A stretch of 64,000 nucleotides of DNA from Membranipora membranacea (lineage: Eukaryota; Bryozoa; Gymnolaemata; Cheilostomatida; Membraniporidae), in NCBI GenBank assembly GCA_914767715.1, contig OU612066.1, forward strand, positions 25,084,283 through 25,148,282. The letters run 5' to 3'. The first letter of the stretch is position 1. Each line of letters opens with the position of its first letter. Both the position numbers and the translations under genes were made by a program. This document shows, in pieces, positions 1-12,070 of this stretch. The notes beneath the pieces are model-generated. The model saw nothing but the letters and a program-made list of their open reading frames with translations. It was not told the origin of the DNA and searched no databases.

Positions 1-708
1 AAGCTCCAAACAACAGGCCAACCTTTCAATACAAATTTTTCTCAACCTAATTTTGACATTTTAAAAGTGAACAAAAATCCTTTTTCTTTTGCCCATTTGA
101 ATATTCGTGGAATCACTTCAAAAATTGATGAAGTGAGACACATATTGTCTACTTACAATTTTTCAATCTTCGGTTTAAGCGAGACTTTTCTGGATGGAAA
201 CAAACCAGATTCTTTTTATCAAATTCCATCATATGGTATGTTAAGAAGAGATAGGAAACCTCGACCTGGAGGTGGTATAATATGTTATATAAAGCAGGGT
301 ATTCAATATGAATTAATCAATGATTTCAATCACATAATTGATGAATCTATTACCATCAAAATTCGCCATAAAGCATCTCATGCTTTCTTAATTTCCTTCA
401 TTTATCGTCCTCCGAACTCGTTAATTTCTTGGAATTACTCTTTGAGACTCTACCTAGATTGTTGCACCAAGCACACAGAAGAAGTCATCATTCTTGGTGA
501 CTTTAATTTAAATCTCTTGGAAAATAGCAGAAAGAAAAAATGGCTACCAATTTTCTCCAGATTCACTTTCAAACAACTGGTGAATGAGCCAACACGTGTC
601 AGCGAAAATTTATCTAGCCTGCTTGATCATATTTACACAAATAAGGATTGTAACTTACGACATACCTCAGTATTAAAAACAGCTGTAAGTGATCACTATC
701 TCACATAA
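1..708 (+). pseudogene. LINE endonuclease domain (fragment)
   Basis: The open frame runs from the window edge to a stop at 706-708. An ATG is not needed because the frame continues upstream of base 67. It shows the order of an EEP/AP-type endonuclease that nicks target DNA during retrotransposition: HLNIRG near the start, then LSETFLD, a RPGGG-IICYIK segment, FIYRPPN, GDFNLN, LLDHIYTN and a terminal VSDHYLT motif. The Asn, Glu, Asp-x-Asn and Ser-Asp-His catalytic positions are therefore visible. The frame breaks just after SDH, where the linker to the reverse transcriptase starts. The 857-1108 stretch continues this linker in another frame. Confidence 0.85.
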
Positions 709-1239
709 AGCATAAGAAAAATAGGTGTTGTCCCAAGTGTGAAAAAATTCAAAATTAGCTTCAATGACTTTTCTAGAATGACCCTAGAAAATTTACGCAG
801 ATCTTTTTCAGATGTGAATTGGGATATTCTTTCGATATCTCAGGTCATCTAGTGAGATGATAGAAAGTTTCAATCAGTTGTTTTTGGAGAAAATTAGTCT
901 AAATGTTAGGAGGAAAGTTCATTTTGTAAAGACAGAAGTTTTACCACCATGGCTTGATATTGAAGTCTCTAGACAAATGAAAATAAGGGATTCACTAAAA
1001 CACTCTCAAAATTGGGATGATTACAAAAAGCAGAGAAATTTAGTTACAAATCTTATAAACAAAAAAAAGAAGACGTATTTTTCTGGTTTGGGTAAAAACT
1101 CACACTAAAACTAATACAAAACCAATTTGGGACGCCCTCAACATCGGAAAGACAAAGAAAAAGTCTTCTAGTTCTTCTTCTACTCTTACCAGCAAAGACC
1201 TGAACAATCATTTCTCAACAATCGCTGATATACTAGGTC

Positions 1240-1880
1240 ATGGGTTTAGAAAGGAAAATCATTCAAAAAATACCCCTGAAGTCAGAGATAACATACTACC
1301 TACAAACTCTCAGGAAAAATTCTTGTCTAACTTTAAAAGATTTACTCCTGCATCAATTTGCCTATATCTCAAATCTTTTTCTTATAAGAAATCGACTGGT
1401 CCTGATGGTATCTCAGTTATGATGCTTAAAAAAGACGCTCCCTTTTGTCGTTAATATATTGACCGACATCTTCAATCAGATTCTTATTGAGGGTGATTTC
1501 CCGAAATGTTGGAAGACAGCTAGAGTAACCCCTGTTTTTAAGGGTGGAGATCCGAATGATCCATCGAATTGCAGACCTATATCGATTCTGCCTATATTGT
1601 CAAAGATTTTTGAAAAACATATAGATAAATGTTTAATGACTTTCCTGACTGTCATAAAAGCTATTCACCCTCTTCAATCAGGATTCAGAAGTAATTACTC
1701 TTGATCTGATGCTGTACATAAAGTGGTGTCAGATGTGCTCCACCAAAAGCAAATAAATAGGTCTGTTATAGGAATGTTCTTGGACTTCTGTAAGGCTTTC
1801 GACTGTGTAAACCATGATATCTTGTTTAATAAACTCGCTTCCTATAAAATAATTGGTCCCTCATTGAAGTTGATAAAATC
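1240..1880 (+). pseudogene. LINE reverse transcriptase, N-terminal half (broken)
   Basis: Several frames together give the fingers region of a LINE reverse transcriptase. Visible blocks are KKSTGPDGIS near 1388, PVFKGGDPNDPSNCRPIS near 1531, LPILSKIFEK, SGFRSNYS near 1680 and FLDFCKAFDCVNHDIL near 1780. The last carries the first catalytic aspartate (F-x-D-x-x-K-A-F-D). A stop after SGFRSNYS at 1702-1704 and frame changes near 1240 and 1440 show it cannot make protein. It stops at the edge of the inverted repeat, in the segment that normally leads to the GVPQGS block, which is found at 13657. Confidence 0.85.
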
Positions 1881-2046
1881 ATTGTAAACTGTCCCCCGCG
1901 CGAAAACAACCCCGGGACACTTTACAATATTGTAAACTGTCCCAGGGACACTTTACAATAAAAACAGGCCTATTGTAAACTGTCCCCCCTATTGTAAACT
2001 GTCCCCCCCCCTAGTGTAAACTGTCTCCCCTATTTGTGACTGTCCA
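1881..2046. repeat. Terminal short-repeat cluster, left
   Basis: At least five copies of TATTGTAAACTGTCCCCC or its reverse complement are packed into the outer 165 bases. They are interleaved with one GCGCGAAAACAACCCC module. The mirror cluster is at 13425-13590. Such stacked subterminal repeats are typical of foldback elements and could be protein-binding ends. Confidence 0.8.
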
Positions 2047-2354
2047 TATCAAGGGCCCAGCTGTTTATCACCATTCTAAATGGGTCAGATCAATTAACTG
2101 GAGCATACCATGATGTTCTAGCTGCCACTATGATGGCCAAAGTTGTACCATGGGATGGTGGTGGTATCTCATTGACATTATGAATGAGTGTATAAAGCCT
2201 CTTTTTCATATGGTACTTTGTAGATCTATTTTCCGCAAACACTAGTTGTTATTTGAAGCTCCTATGATTTAGAGATGTCTGGTTTGCGAAGAAAGGTGCA
2301 CTAAGCCAACAGTGAATAGATGTGTAGTTGCCACATCACAGAACACACATACTT

Positions 2355-3400
2355 TCATTGCAGGTTCATGAGCCGCGCAAAAACAACCACCCCATTCATT
2401 CATCTTGAAATCTACCTCTATCAAGCATTCTTCCTGTGAGTGATGAAAGTCAGTCACAAGTGTGAGATGTAGAAATAACCGCTTTTGAGCTTTTCACATT
2501 GTACCGCCTGGTATTGGACTGTAAAATATTGCTTAAGCCGCGCGAAAACAACCACCCCCAAGCTGTCTTATAAAGATTTTCTGTCAAAAAGTCTCAAACG
2601 AAATGATTTTGAGGTAGGTCAGAACTTAATGACACAACAGATGATATGTCGTTCTTTGCAAGTTCGTGAGCCGCGCGAAAACAACCACCCCATTCTTTCA
2701 TCTTGAAATCTACCTCAATCAAGAATTTGCCTGGGAGTGATAACAATCAGTCACAATTGTGAGCGGAAGAAATAATTACTTTTGAGGTTTTAATATTGTG
2801 CGGCCTGGTATTACAGTGTTAAATATTGCTTAAGCCGCGCGAAAACAACCATCCCCCAAGCTGTCTTATAAAGATGATCTGTCAAAAAGTCTCAAACGGA
2901 ACGAACCATGATTTTTCAGCCATAATTTGATTGTCATGAGGTGACTGTGTACCAAATTTGGGAGTAGTAGGTCAGAACTTAATGACACAATGTTTTATAT
3001 GTCATTTTTTGCAGGTTTATGAGCCGCGCGAAAACAACCACCCCATTCATTCATCATATAATATACCTCCATCAAGCATTTGCCTGGGAGTGATTGCAGT
3101 CAGTCACAAGTGTGAGCAGGAGAAATAATTACATTTGAACTTTTCATATCGTGCATGATTTTTCAGCCAGTCACAAGTGTGACACCAAGAAATAACCAAT
3201 TTTGAGCTCATGAACTTGCAAAGAACGACATATCATCCGTTGTGTCATTAAGTTCTGACCTACTAATCTGAAATTTGGTACACAGTCACCTCATGACAAT
3301 CACATTATGGCTGCCAAACCATGGTTCGTTCCGTTTGAGACTTTTTGATAGATAATCATTATAAGACAGTTTGGGGGGTGGTTGTTTTCGCGCGGCTCAA
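2355..3400. repeat. Subterminal module array with CGCGCGAAAACAACC core, left arm
   Basis: Modules of roughly 300-350 bases recur at about 2373, 2670 and 3021. Each begins with a GAGCCGCGCGAAAACAACCA-type core followed by CCCATTCATTCATC. Between them sit half-step copies in a TAAGCCGCGCGAAAACAACC context at about 2537 and 2833, and one inverted copy near 3371. The modules also share TCACAAGTGTGA, itself a perfect palindrome, and AGGTCAGAACTTAATGACAC. The short open frames here (for example 2485-2706) are made of the repeat and are not genes. Confidence 0.8.
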
Positions 3401-4792
3401 GCAATTTTTTACAGTGCAATACCAGGCCGCACAATTTGAAAAGCACAAACTGGAAAGCATATCAAAATCTTTAGAATTTCGAAGCAGCTTTTGGCACCTG
3501 AGGTTTATTCAATACGATATTATTACACAAAGTGTGAGGGGACCTTTATATTAAGTTGTAACTATTATCTTTCACAGTTTTTACTGCTGCAAATTTCGTC
3601 CCAAACAACTATGACGGAATACAGCACTGTATAGGGGTCATTGTTTCTTCTAAAGGACTATTAGAACCTAATGATCGGGCCTGCTTGGTGTGATTTGGCG
3701 CTCTTTGTGAGAGAAAGGGGAGTGCATCAGGTTTGTTTGCCAACTTTAGCTTGTCAATCATAGAGAAGGAGCTTTTTGTATGACTTGTTTTAAAGCCAAA
3801 GTTAGAATCTGGAAATGTCTGGCTGTATAATGCACAATATATTCGTACCCAGAATATGAATATTTCAAACTATGTTCATTAAAATCTCAAATATTAGGTC
3901 ACATGGTACACTTATGTGATATTTTTACGGAAGACTAAACATTCAGATTGCTCGTTACAAACAATCCTGTTGTCACACATAACAGTCTTAACTTTCATAG
4001 CTAGAGAGACAGATTGTCCTATATATTGTGTTGGTCACAAGAAAAAAGTATATCAAATGAACCTGATTCTCTAACTTAGCTAAACTGCACAAATAAATGA
4101 ATGGCATATCATCTTAAATCAAATATAATGTGCAAATGATTTAGTTGATAAATAACAACAAAATGTCACCATGAAGTGAGTGTAAAAAATACTGACTAGT
4201 TGGCCCTAGGTTATGGTTTGTCACACTGTTTCAGGAAACTACTTGCATGTAGTTGCAATGCCCTGGAAAGTCAGGGTAGATCATGGTAACAGGGTATGAT
4301 ACATTGTGATTCATTGCTAAAAATTTTAAGAGCAGCGGTGTACTGTGACCCCAAATCCACATATTTTATAGCATTGTTAAAGCATTGTATTGAGATTGTT
4401 CCAATATGGCAAATGATTTTGTAAAATTGTCATCCTATATGAGAAGAGATGAGCTTATCTAGCATATAGCAGACATTATAATATATCATTATGTATATAA
4501 TTTTATTTTTAGAGAATTTGCGATATTAAAGCCGACATTCCTTTTGATGAGCAGACTTTCAAGTCATGATTGTTGCAAAACCAATTTCCACTTCCATTAC
4601 TTTTCCAAGCAAGAAGTTACACTTGTAATGAAAAAGTAATAAAGGATAGAAATTTCTTAAAAATAATCATGGCAAGGAGACGTAAATTAAAAGCTTAAAG
4701 TGGTTTATGAGGCTGCATTTTCGTTTCAAGTGTCAATCATGATAAGAGTCAGAAGAGTTGGAATGTTTGCAAGGATGTCTAGAGTCTCCTGA

Positions 4793-5149
4793 CTAACTAG
4801 TTATAGCCATAACTTTCCCATTTTCATCACGTATTATTGAACTCTGGGGTTTAACACCTAAAACAGAAAATGTGGCAGTGATGGCAGTTTTCTCACATCA
4901 TATATCCCATCAGCAACGAGTTTAATGTTAGTGAAGTGGATCCAAATAATATTATTATGGCAATTACAACACACAACTTTCATACCCATGCAGACAAACT
5001 GTTCCATTAATTATTTTGATCATGAATATGAACAAAAATCAACCCGCCTATAAGATGACAGGATGTGGGATGAGCCTACCTTCATTCGGTTTAACATTCA
5101 CTAAAGCCACAATTGTAACAAGTAGAAGCAGATATCTCAAGGCTTGCAT
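4793..5149 (-). CDS. Small secreted peptide gene, two exons, left arm copy
   Basis: This is the mirror copy of the gene at 10321-10677 and is identical in reading. Exon 1 (5149-5080) starts MQALRYLLLLVTIVALVN, a clear signal peptide, and ends in phase 1 at a GTAGG donor. Exon 2 (4857-4793) follows a TTTTAG acceptor and ends at a TAG stop, giving 44 residues in all. An intron acceptor also lies just upstream of the start codon, implying a non-coding first exon. I do not recognise the family. Transcription would run toward the left end of the element. Splice sites and phase are seen; expression is inferred. Confidence 0.55.
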
Positions 5150-5319
5150 TATGATGATAGGTCTTTCCTGCAAAACAAAAATTAATTCAACTTTAACTAT
5201 TTTCAGTAGAGAAGAATCTTGCATGGTTAATCATGCAAATATAAAATACATCGTTGAATACTTATAAATAATGTTAAATAAGTTGCAATCGTGTTTCACC
5301 GATCGAAAATGCTAGTCAC

Positions 5320-5577
5320 TCAACGATAGTCCAAAGAAAGCTTTTCAATTAGGTTATCAGCTACATGTTTAGACACAGAGTATAAATAGTAACCTTCAGT
5401 CAGATTGGAGGCAGACAGTTCAATGCTGATAGTTCTCTCACACCACTGCTTTATATTAATTGTATCCGGATCTGAATTTGCTAAAGCGCTCAAAATATTG
5501 GCATATCCTCTTAGGGGTTGTAGGGTCATTAAACTTTCAAATGATTTAGTAGTTAACAATGAAATGACTTGGCACAT
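5320..5577 (-). CDS. Unrecognised 85-codon open frame, left arm
   Basis: This frame starts MCQVISLLTTKSFESL and ends in IEKLSLDYR before a stop. Its composition looks protein-like, and the same frame is intact in the other arm at 9893-10150. It lies upstream of the secreted-peptide gene on the same strand. No domain is recognised, and the near-identity of the arms means conservation is not evidence of selection. It could be part of an exon or chance. Confidence 0.3.
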   Translation of the reverse strand: MCQVISLLTTKSFESLMTLQPLRGYANILSALANSDPDTINIKQWCERTISIELSASNLTEGYYLYSVSKHVADNLIEKLSLDYR

Positions 5578-6027
5578 TTTATAAGAGGTATGTCACCATA
5601 TTGATGATAGTCAAAAGTCCTGAATAGTTGGTCTTAGTTAGGTCTCAATGCTTTATTATCCTGATTCATTAAACAAGATATTGTGATTGATTGGTGTCAA
5701 ATGTCAGAGCCAGATGTGGATATATCCTTACTTTGTGTCCTTCTGTGCTAGCCTCAATTGTACATTTTATTTAGCCTCTCGACAGTCAATCTGCTAGTCT
5801 AGGTGCTCAGGCGGCTGCAAGCGCCAGTAAGTGGCAAACATTAAATAAAGAAGAATGTTTGATGATATAATGCCTAAAAAATTGCTGTCTGAGCACTTGG
5901 ACAAGCAATCAGCCTGTTAGGTTTGACTATTAGATAAAGTCTAGGATTGAAAAAATTTACTCTATAAACCTGCCTTTTAAGCACCATCTAAAAATTATTT
6001 AAAGATCGACCCACAAAACTAATTCTC

Positions 6028-6234
6028 ATGACAGTACCAAAGATGATTCTCACTGCCTCAAGTATCATCAAGGTATTACAGGGTACAGAGATAGATGAGC
6101 TTTTTTTAGTTTGTTTTTATTCTGGTCTAACACATGATAAATTAGGTCAGAATGAGGCCAGATTGATGAAATTAATTGAGGCTTCAGAGGAAATATGTCG
6201 ACACGGGTCTATCTTGGCCTGTGCTCTAACATAG
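6028..6234 (+). CDS. Unrecognised 68-codon open frame, left arm
   Basis: This frame reads MTVPKMILTASSIIKVLQ and later ARLMKLIEASEEICRHG, then a stop. It is mirrored at 9236-9442 on the minus strand with one codon difference (Lys here, Glu there). It has an amphipathic helical look but no recognised domain, and it may be a captured gene fragment or chance. Confidence 0.25.
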   Translation: MTVPKMILTASSIIKVLQGTEIDELFLVCFYSGLTHDKLGQNEARLMKLIEASEEICRHGSILACALT

Positions 6235-6581
6235 ACTCACTGAAAAAGGATTAATTTTCACCGCCAAAAATGAGCCGACCCCCTCATATTAGCCGGAACC
6301 CACAGATAGGACAGAAAGCCACCAAGTGTGTAAGAGCCGAGCCAACATCAATCAATTGTTTTAAGGAACATCCTTATTGCCAAGCTTATCCATAATTGTA
6401 GCGTATAAATGGCCCTATCATATTTTTATCTCATCATGGTTTTGTAACCCATATTTCTTAACATATTTATCCTGAATCATCTCCTTTTCCTCATTTCTGT
6501 CACTTTTTGATGCTATAGGGATATTAGGGATTGCAATGAACTAAGGTATCAGTGTCTTCCAGTGCAGGAAGTGACATCTGC

Positions 6582-6691
6582 CGCGGCATCTTAGGAGGAT
6601 ATGGATTGCAGTTTTATAACAACCAATCTATGAGGTCGCGGCATCCTAGGAGGATATGGATTGTAGTTTTATAACAACCAATCTATGAGGC
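6582..6691. repeat. Two-copy 55-base tandem repeat, left arm
   Basis: Two adjacent copies start CGCGGCATC and run through GGAGGATATGGATTG to CAACCAATCTATGAGG, with a period of 55 bases. Confidence 0.85.
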
Positions 6692-7572
6692 CTAACTGTA
6701 GTGAGACAGTTGTGTGCTAAGCTTTCCGGACAGCAGTAACAATCTCACAGATCTATTCTTAGAGTTTGATTGTTCTAAGTTTACCCGGGTTTCGCAACAT
6801 TTTGTTACTGAACAATCCATTTGGCCGCATCACCCTTTGGGCAAATTTTAGTTGAAATACAAAATGGGTAATATTCAGGCTGGCATGTATGGATTTTAAA
6901 GTGGAAGTCCAGGCAGGGCGGGTGCCTTCACCCTAAGTTGTATGAGGCCTCTCCAAGTAACCTTTTTGAAAATATAGGCAGTTTTCAAGCATTCCAGTCC
7001 TATTTGGGAAGAAAACTAACCAGCAATCGGCCGCAGGACTATTTAAGTAACAATAGAATTTGAGGTATGCTATCTGATCCCTTCTGTAGCTGTGGTGTGC
7101 TCCATGCACGCCCTCATCTATTGTTTGCGAGCGTGGGCTATGTTTCCTAACCGGACCCCGATTGTTGCACTGTGCATGCACACAGCTTTTTGTGATAGGC
7201 AAATTATTACAATTTCAGTCTCTTACAGACACCCGTGGTGTACAGTACAGTGGTGTACAGTTGATTCAATACCATCAATTTAATGAATGAGCCAAAGGCT
7301 ATTTATATATACTTATTTCAATATCAATATCAAACTTCTACTTTAACGCAGCTATACACAAGGTCAATGAGGTATGTTTAAAGTAAATATATTTTTCCTC
7401 TTTCATTATGGTTTTTTGGTATTAATTATATATTGTTATGAAATGCTCAGTTTGATACTTTGAATTGAGAAATGGAGAATGGTAAACAGCTGATAGAAAA
7501 TTTTTAAAGTGATTGAAAAGATCATATCGGAGTCCGAGGAAGAAGGAATCAGAGCTTGAGTGAACTGGTTAC

Positions 7573-7897
7573 AAAAAAGAAGAGGATTAACAGCCAAGGG
7601 AAAATGTTATTTTGGTAAATTGTCAGAGAAGAAAATAAAAAGTAAAGTTATTTGTGCAAGCAATTTTTTGTCAAAATTCTAATTTTAATGACCATCACAG
7701 TGCAATGAAAACATTTTGGATGAGATGCCATTACCTTGTCTTCAGTGAAACTGCCCAAGGTCAAACTCCCTACCCCTTTGCAACTGATTTAGATCATGGG
7801 ATGTTAAGAGGCTGTGTATCTAAGCCTTGCCATATTGGTGTTACGGTATGTTTTGAGGCAGGCCAAATTTAAAACGAAACATGTGAGCTATCTTTCA
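7573..7897. other. Unique spacer between palindrome arms
   Basis: This 325-base segment is the only single-copy part of the giant palindrome. A 72-codon open frame (7654-7872, plus) lies in it, but it matches nothing I recognise and could be chance. The spacer would form the loop if the arms paired. Confidence 0.85.
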
Positions 7898-8778
7898 GTA
7901 ACCAGTTCACTCAAGCTCTGATTCCTTCTTCCTCGGACTCCGATATGATCTTTTCAATCACTTTAAAAATTTTCTATCAGCTGTTTACCATTCTCCATTT
8001 CTCAATTCAAAGTATCAAACTGAGCATTTCATAACAATATATAATTAATACCAAAAAACCATAATGAAAGAGGAAAAATATATTTACTTTAAACATACCT
8101 CATTGACCTTGTGTATAGCTGCGTTAAAGTAGAAGTTTGATATTGATATTGAAATAAGTATATATAAATAGCCTTTGGCTCATTCATTAAATTGATGGTA
8201 TTGAATCAACTGTACACCACTGTACTGTACACCACGGGTGTCTGTAAGAGACTGAAATTGTAATAATTTGCCTATCACAAAAAGCTGTGTGCATGCACAG
8301 TGCAACAATCGGGGTCCGGTTAGGAAACATAGCCCACGCTCGCAAACAATAGATGAGGGCGTGCATGGAGCACACCACAGCTACAGAAGGGATCAGATAG
8401 CATACCTCAAATTCTATTGTTACTTAAATAGTCCTGCGGCCGATTGCTGGTTAGTTTTCTTCCCAAATAGGACTGGAATGCTTGAAAACTGCCTATATTT
8501 TCAAAAAGGTTACTTGGAGAGGCCTCATACAACTTAGGGTGAAGGCACCCGCCCTGCCTGGACTTCCACTTTAAAATCCATACATGCCAGCCTGAATATT
8601 ACCCATTTTGTATTTCAACTAAAATTTGCCCAAAGGGTGATGCGGCCAAATGGATTGTTCAGTAACAAAATGTTGCGAAACCCGGGTAAACTTAGAACAA
8701 TCAAACTCTAAGAATAGATCTGTGAGATTGTTACTGCTGTCCGGAAAGCTTAGCACACAACTGTCTCACTACAGTTAG

Positions 8779-8888
8779 GCCTCATAGATTGGTTGTTATA
8801 AAACTACAATCCATATCCTCCTAGGATGCCGCGACCTCATAGATTGGTTGTTATAAAACTGCAATCCATATCCTCCTAAGATGCCGCG
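8779..8888. repeat. Two-copy 55-base tandem repeat, right arm
   Basis: This is the mirror of the left-arm tandem pair, so the duplication predates arm formation or was copied by arm homogenisation. Confidence 0.85.
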
Positions 8889-9235
8889 GCAGATGTCACT
8901 TCCTGCACTGGAAGACACTGATACCTTAGTTCATTGCAATCCCTAATATCCCTATAGCATCAAAAAGTGACAGAAATGAGGAAAAGGAGATGATTCAGGA
9001 TAAATATGTTAAGAAATATGGGTTACAAAACCATGATGAGATAAAAATATGATAGGGCCATTTATACGCTACAATTATGGATAAGCTTGGCAATAAGGAT
9101 GTTCCTTAAAACAATTGATTGATGTTGGCTCGGCTCTTACACACTTGGTGGCTTTCTGTCCTATCTGTGGGTTCCGGCTAATATGAGGGGGTCGGCTCAT
9201 TTTTGGCGGTGAAAATTAATCCTTTTTCAGTGAGT

Positions 9236-9442
9236 CTATGTTAGAGCACAGGCCAAGATAGACCCGTGTCGACATATTTCCTCTGAAGCCTCAATTAATT
9301 TCATCAATCTGGCCTCATTCTGACCTAATTCATCATGTGTTAGACCAGAATAAAAACAAACTAAAAAAAGCTCATCTATCTCTGTACCCTGTAATACCTT
9401 GATGATACTTGAGGCAGTGAGAATCATCTTTGGTACTGTCAT
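9236..9442 (-). CDS. Unrecognised 68-codon open frame, right arm
   Basis: This is the mirror of 6028-6234 with a Lys to Glu change near residue 38. It is oriented opposite to the secreted-peptide gene in the same arm. No function is proposed. Confidence 0.25.
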   Translation of the reverse strand: MTVPKMILTASSIIKVLQGTEIDELFLVCFYSGLTHDELGQNEARLMKLIEASEEICRHGSILACALT

Positions 9443-9892
9443 GAGAATTAGTTTTGTGGGTCGATCTTTAAATAATTTTTAGATGGTGCTTAAAAGGCAG
9501 GTTTATAGAGTAAATTTTTTCAATCCTAGACTTTATCTAATAGTCAAACCTAACAGGCTGATTGCTTGTCCAAGTGCTCAGACAGCAATTTTTTAGGCAT
9601 TATATCATCAAACATTCTTCTTTATTTAATGTTTGCCACTTACTGGCGCTTGCAGCCGCCTGAGCACCTAGACTAGCAGATTGACTGTCGAGAGGCTAAA
9701 TAAAATGTACAATTGAGGCTAGCACAGAAGGACACAAAGTAAGGATATATCCACATCTGGCTCTGACATTTGACACCAATCAATCACAATATCTTGTTTA
9801 ATGAATCAGGATAATAAAGCATTGAGACCTAACTAAGACCAACTATTCAGGACTTTTGACTATCATCAATATGGTGACATACCTCTTATAAA

Positions 9893-10150
9893 ATGTGCCA
9901 AGTCATTTCATTGTTAACTACTAAATCATTTGAAAGTTTAATGACCCTACAACCCCTAAGAGGATATGCCAATATTTTGAGCGCTTTAGCAAATTCAGAT
10001 CCGGATACAATTAATATAAAGCAGTGGTGTGAGAGAACTATCAGCATTGAACTGTCTGCCTCCAATCTGACTGAAGGTTACTATTTATACTCTGTGTCAA
10101 AACATGTAGCTGATAACCTAATTGAAAAGCTTTCTTTGGACTATCGTTGA
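9893..10150 (+). CDS. Unrecognised 85-codon open frame, right arm
   Basis: This is the mirror of the 5320-5577 frame. It ends 152 bases before the non-coding leader of the secreted-peptide exon on the same strand. It may be an upstream exon of that locus or unrelated. No function is proposed. Confidence 0.3.
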   Translation: MCQVISLLTTKSFESLMTLQPLRGYANILSALANSDPDTINIKQWCERTISIELSASNLTEGYYLYSVSKHVADNLIEKLSLDYR

Positions 10151-10320
10151 GTGACTAGCATTTTCGATCGGTGAAACACGATTGCAACTTATTTAACATT
10201 ATTTATAAGTATTCAACGATGTATTTTATATTTGCATGATTAACCATGCAAGATTCTTCTCTACTGAAAATAGTTAAAGTTGAATTAATTTTTGTTTTGC
10301 AGGAAAGACCTATCATCATA

Positions 10321-10677
10321 ATGCAAGCCTTGAGATATCTGCTTCTACTTGTTACAATTGTGGCTTTAGTGAATGTTAAACCGAATGAAGGTAGGCTCAT
10401 CCCACATCCTGTCATCTTATAGGCGGGTTGATTTTTGTTCATATTCATGATCAAAATAATTAATGGAACAGTTTGTCTGCATGGGTATGAAAGTTGTGTG
10501 TTGTAATTGCCATAATAATATTATTTGGATCCACTTCACTAACATTAAACTCGTTGCTGATGGGATATATGATGTGAGAAAACTGCCATCACTGCCACAT
10601 TTTCTGTTTTAGGTGTTAAACCCCAGAGTTCAATAATACGTGATGAAAATGGGAAAGTTATGGCTATAACTAGTTAG
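10321..10677 (+). CDS. Small secreted peptide gene, two exons, right arm copy
   Basis: Exon 1 (10321-10390) encodes MQALRYLLLLVTIVALVN followed by VKPNE. This is a 23-residue signal-peptide exon ending in phase 1 at GTAGGC. A TTTTGCAG acceptor at 10301-10302 stands just before the start codon, so a 5' non-coding exon is likely. Exon 2 (10613-10677) after TGTTTTAG reads GVKPQSSIIRDENGK and stops at TAG, giving 44 residues. The mature part would be only about 20-25 residues, the size of a hormone-like or defence peptide; no family is recognised. The exon 1 donor is also in phase with the glycine-rich exon at 15123, so two products are possible. Confidence 0.6.
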
Positions 10678-12070
10678 TCAGGAGACTCTAGACATCCTTG
10701 CAAACATTCCAACTCTTCTGACTCTTATCATGATTGACACTTGAAACGAAAATGCAGCCTCATAAACCACTTTAAGCTTTTAATTTACGTCTCCTTGCCA
10801 TGATTATTTTTAAGAAATTTCTATCCTTTATTACTTTTTCATTACAAGTGTAACTTCTTGCTTGGAAAAGTAATGGAAGTGGAAATTGGTTTTGCAACAA
10901 TCATGACTTGAAAGTCTGCTCATCAAAAGGAATGTCGGCTTTAATATCGCAAATTCTCTAAAAATAAAAGTATATACATAATGATATATTATAATGTCTG
11001 CTATATGCTAGATAAGCTCATCTCTTCTCATATAGGATGACAATTTTACAAAATCATTTGCCATATTGGAACAATCTCAATACAATGCTTTAACAATGCT
11101 ATAAAATATGTGGATTTGGGGTCACAGTACACCGCTGCTCTTAAACTTTTTTAGCAATGAATCACAATGTATCATACCCTGTTACCATGATCTACCCTGA
11201 CTTTCCAGGGAATTGCAACTACATGCAAGTAGTTTCCTGAAACAGTGTGACAAACCATAACCTAGGGCCAACTAGTCAGTATTTTTTACACTCACTTCAT
11301 GGTGACATTTTGTTGTTATTTATCAACTAAATCATTTGCACATTATATTTGATTTAAGATGATATGCCATTCATTTATTTGTGCAGTTTAGCTAAGTTAG
11401 AGAATCAGGTTCATTTGATATACTTTTTTCTTGTGACCAACACAATATCTAGGACAATCTGTCTCTCTAGCTATGAAAGTTAAGACTGTTATGTGTGACA
11501 ACAGGATTGTTTGTAACGAGCAATCTGAATGTTTAGTCTTCCGTAAAAATATCACATAAGTGTACCATGTGACCTAATATTTGAGATGTTAATGAACATA
11601 GTTTGAAATATTCATATTCTGGGTACGAATATATTGTGCATTATACAGCCAGACATTTCCAGATTCTAACTTTGGCTTTAAAACAAGTCATACAAAAAGC
11701 TCCTTCTCTATGATTGACAAGCTAAAGTTGGCAAACAAACCTGATGCACTCCCCTTTCTCTCACAAAGAGCGCCAAATCTCACCAAGCAGGCCCGATCAT
11801 TAGGTTCTAATAGTCCTTTAGAAGAAACAATGACCCCTATACAGTGCTGTATTCCGTCATAGTTGTTTGGGACGAAATTTGCAGCAGTAAAAACTGTGAA
11901 AGATAATAGTTACAACTTAATATAAAGGTCCCCTCACACTTTGTGTAATAATATCGTATTGAATAAACCTCAGGTGCCAAAAGCTGCTTCGAAATTCTAA
12001 AGATTCTGATGTGCTTTCCAGTTTGTGCTTTTCAAATTGTGCGGCCTGGTATTGCACTGTAAAAAATTGC

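Larger units (their letters stand above)
1..1880 (+). mobile_element. Non-LTR retrotransposon (LINE), 5' piece, split by an insertion
   Basis: This is the first visible part of a CR1/L2-like non-LTR retrotransposon. It reads from an apurinic-endonuclease domain into the first half of a reverse transcriptase. The reading frame is open at base 1, so the element begins outside the window. It is broken by several frameshifts and stops (after 708, 1108 and 1704), so it is a dead copy. At 1880 it is cut by the giant inverted repeat, and the same reverse transcriptase resumes at 13591. The clade assignment is tentative and rests on motif style only. Confidence 0.85.
1881..7572 (+). repeat. Left arm of giant inverted repeat
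   Basis: This is the reverse complement of 7898-13590 with about 99 percent identity by eye. Scattered single-base differences include a codon change near 6140 (AAA here, GAA in the right arm). Its outer 1.5 kb is built of repeated modules. Its inner part carries a minus-strand secreted-peptide gene and two short open frames. Confidence 0.95.

Noticed and set aside
2269-3554. Short open frames in the outer arms (mirrored at 11917-13202)
   Set aside because: They are translations of the repeat modules and differ between copies of the module.
7092-7283. Open frames on both strands, mirrored at 8187-8378
   Set aside because: Overlapping opposite-strand frames with cysteine- and histidine-rich low-information sequence and no splice or domain support.
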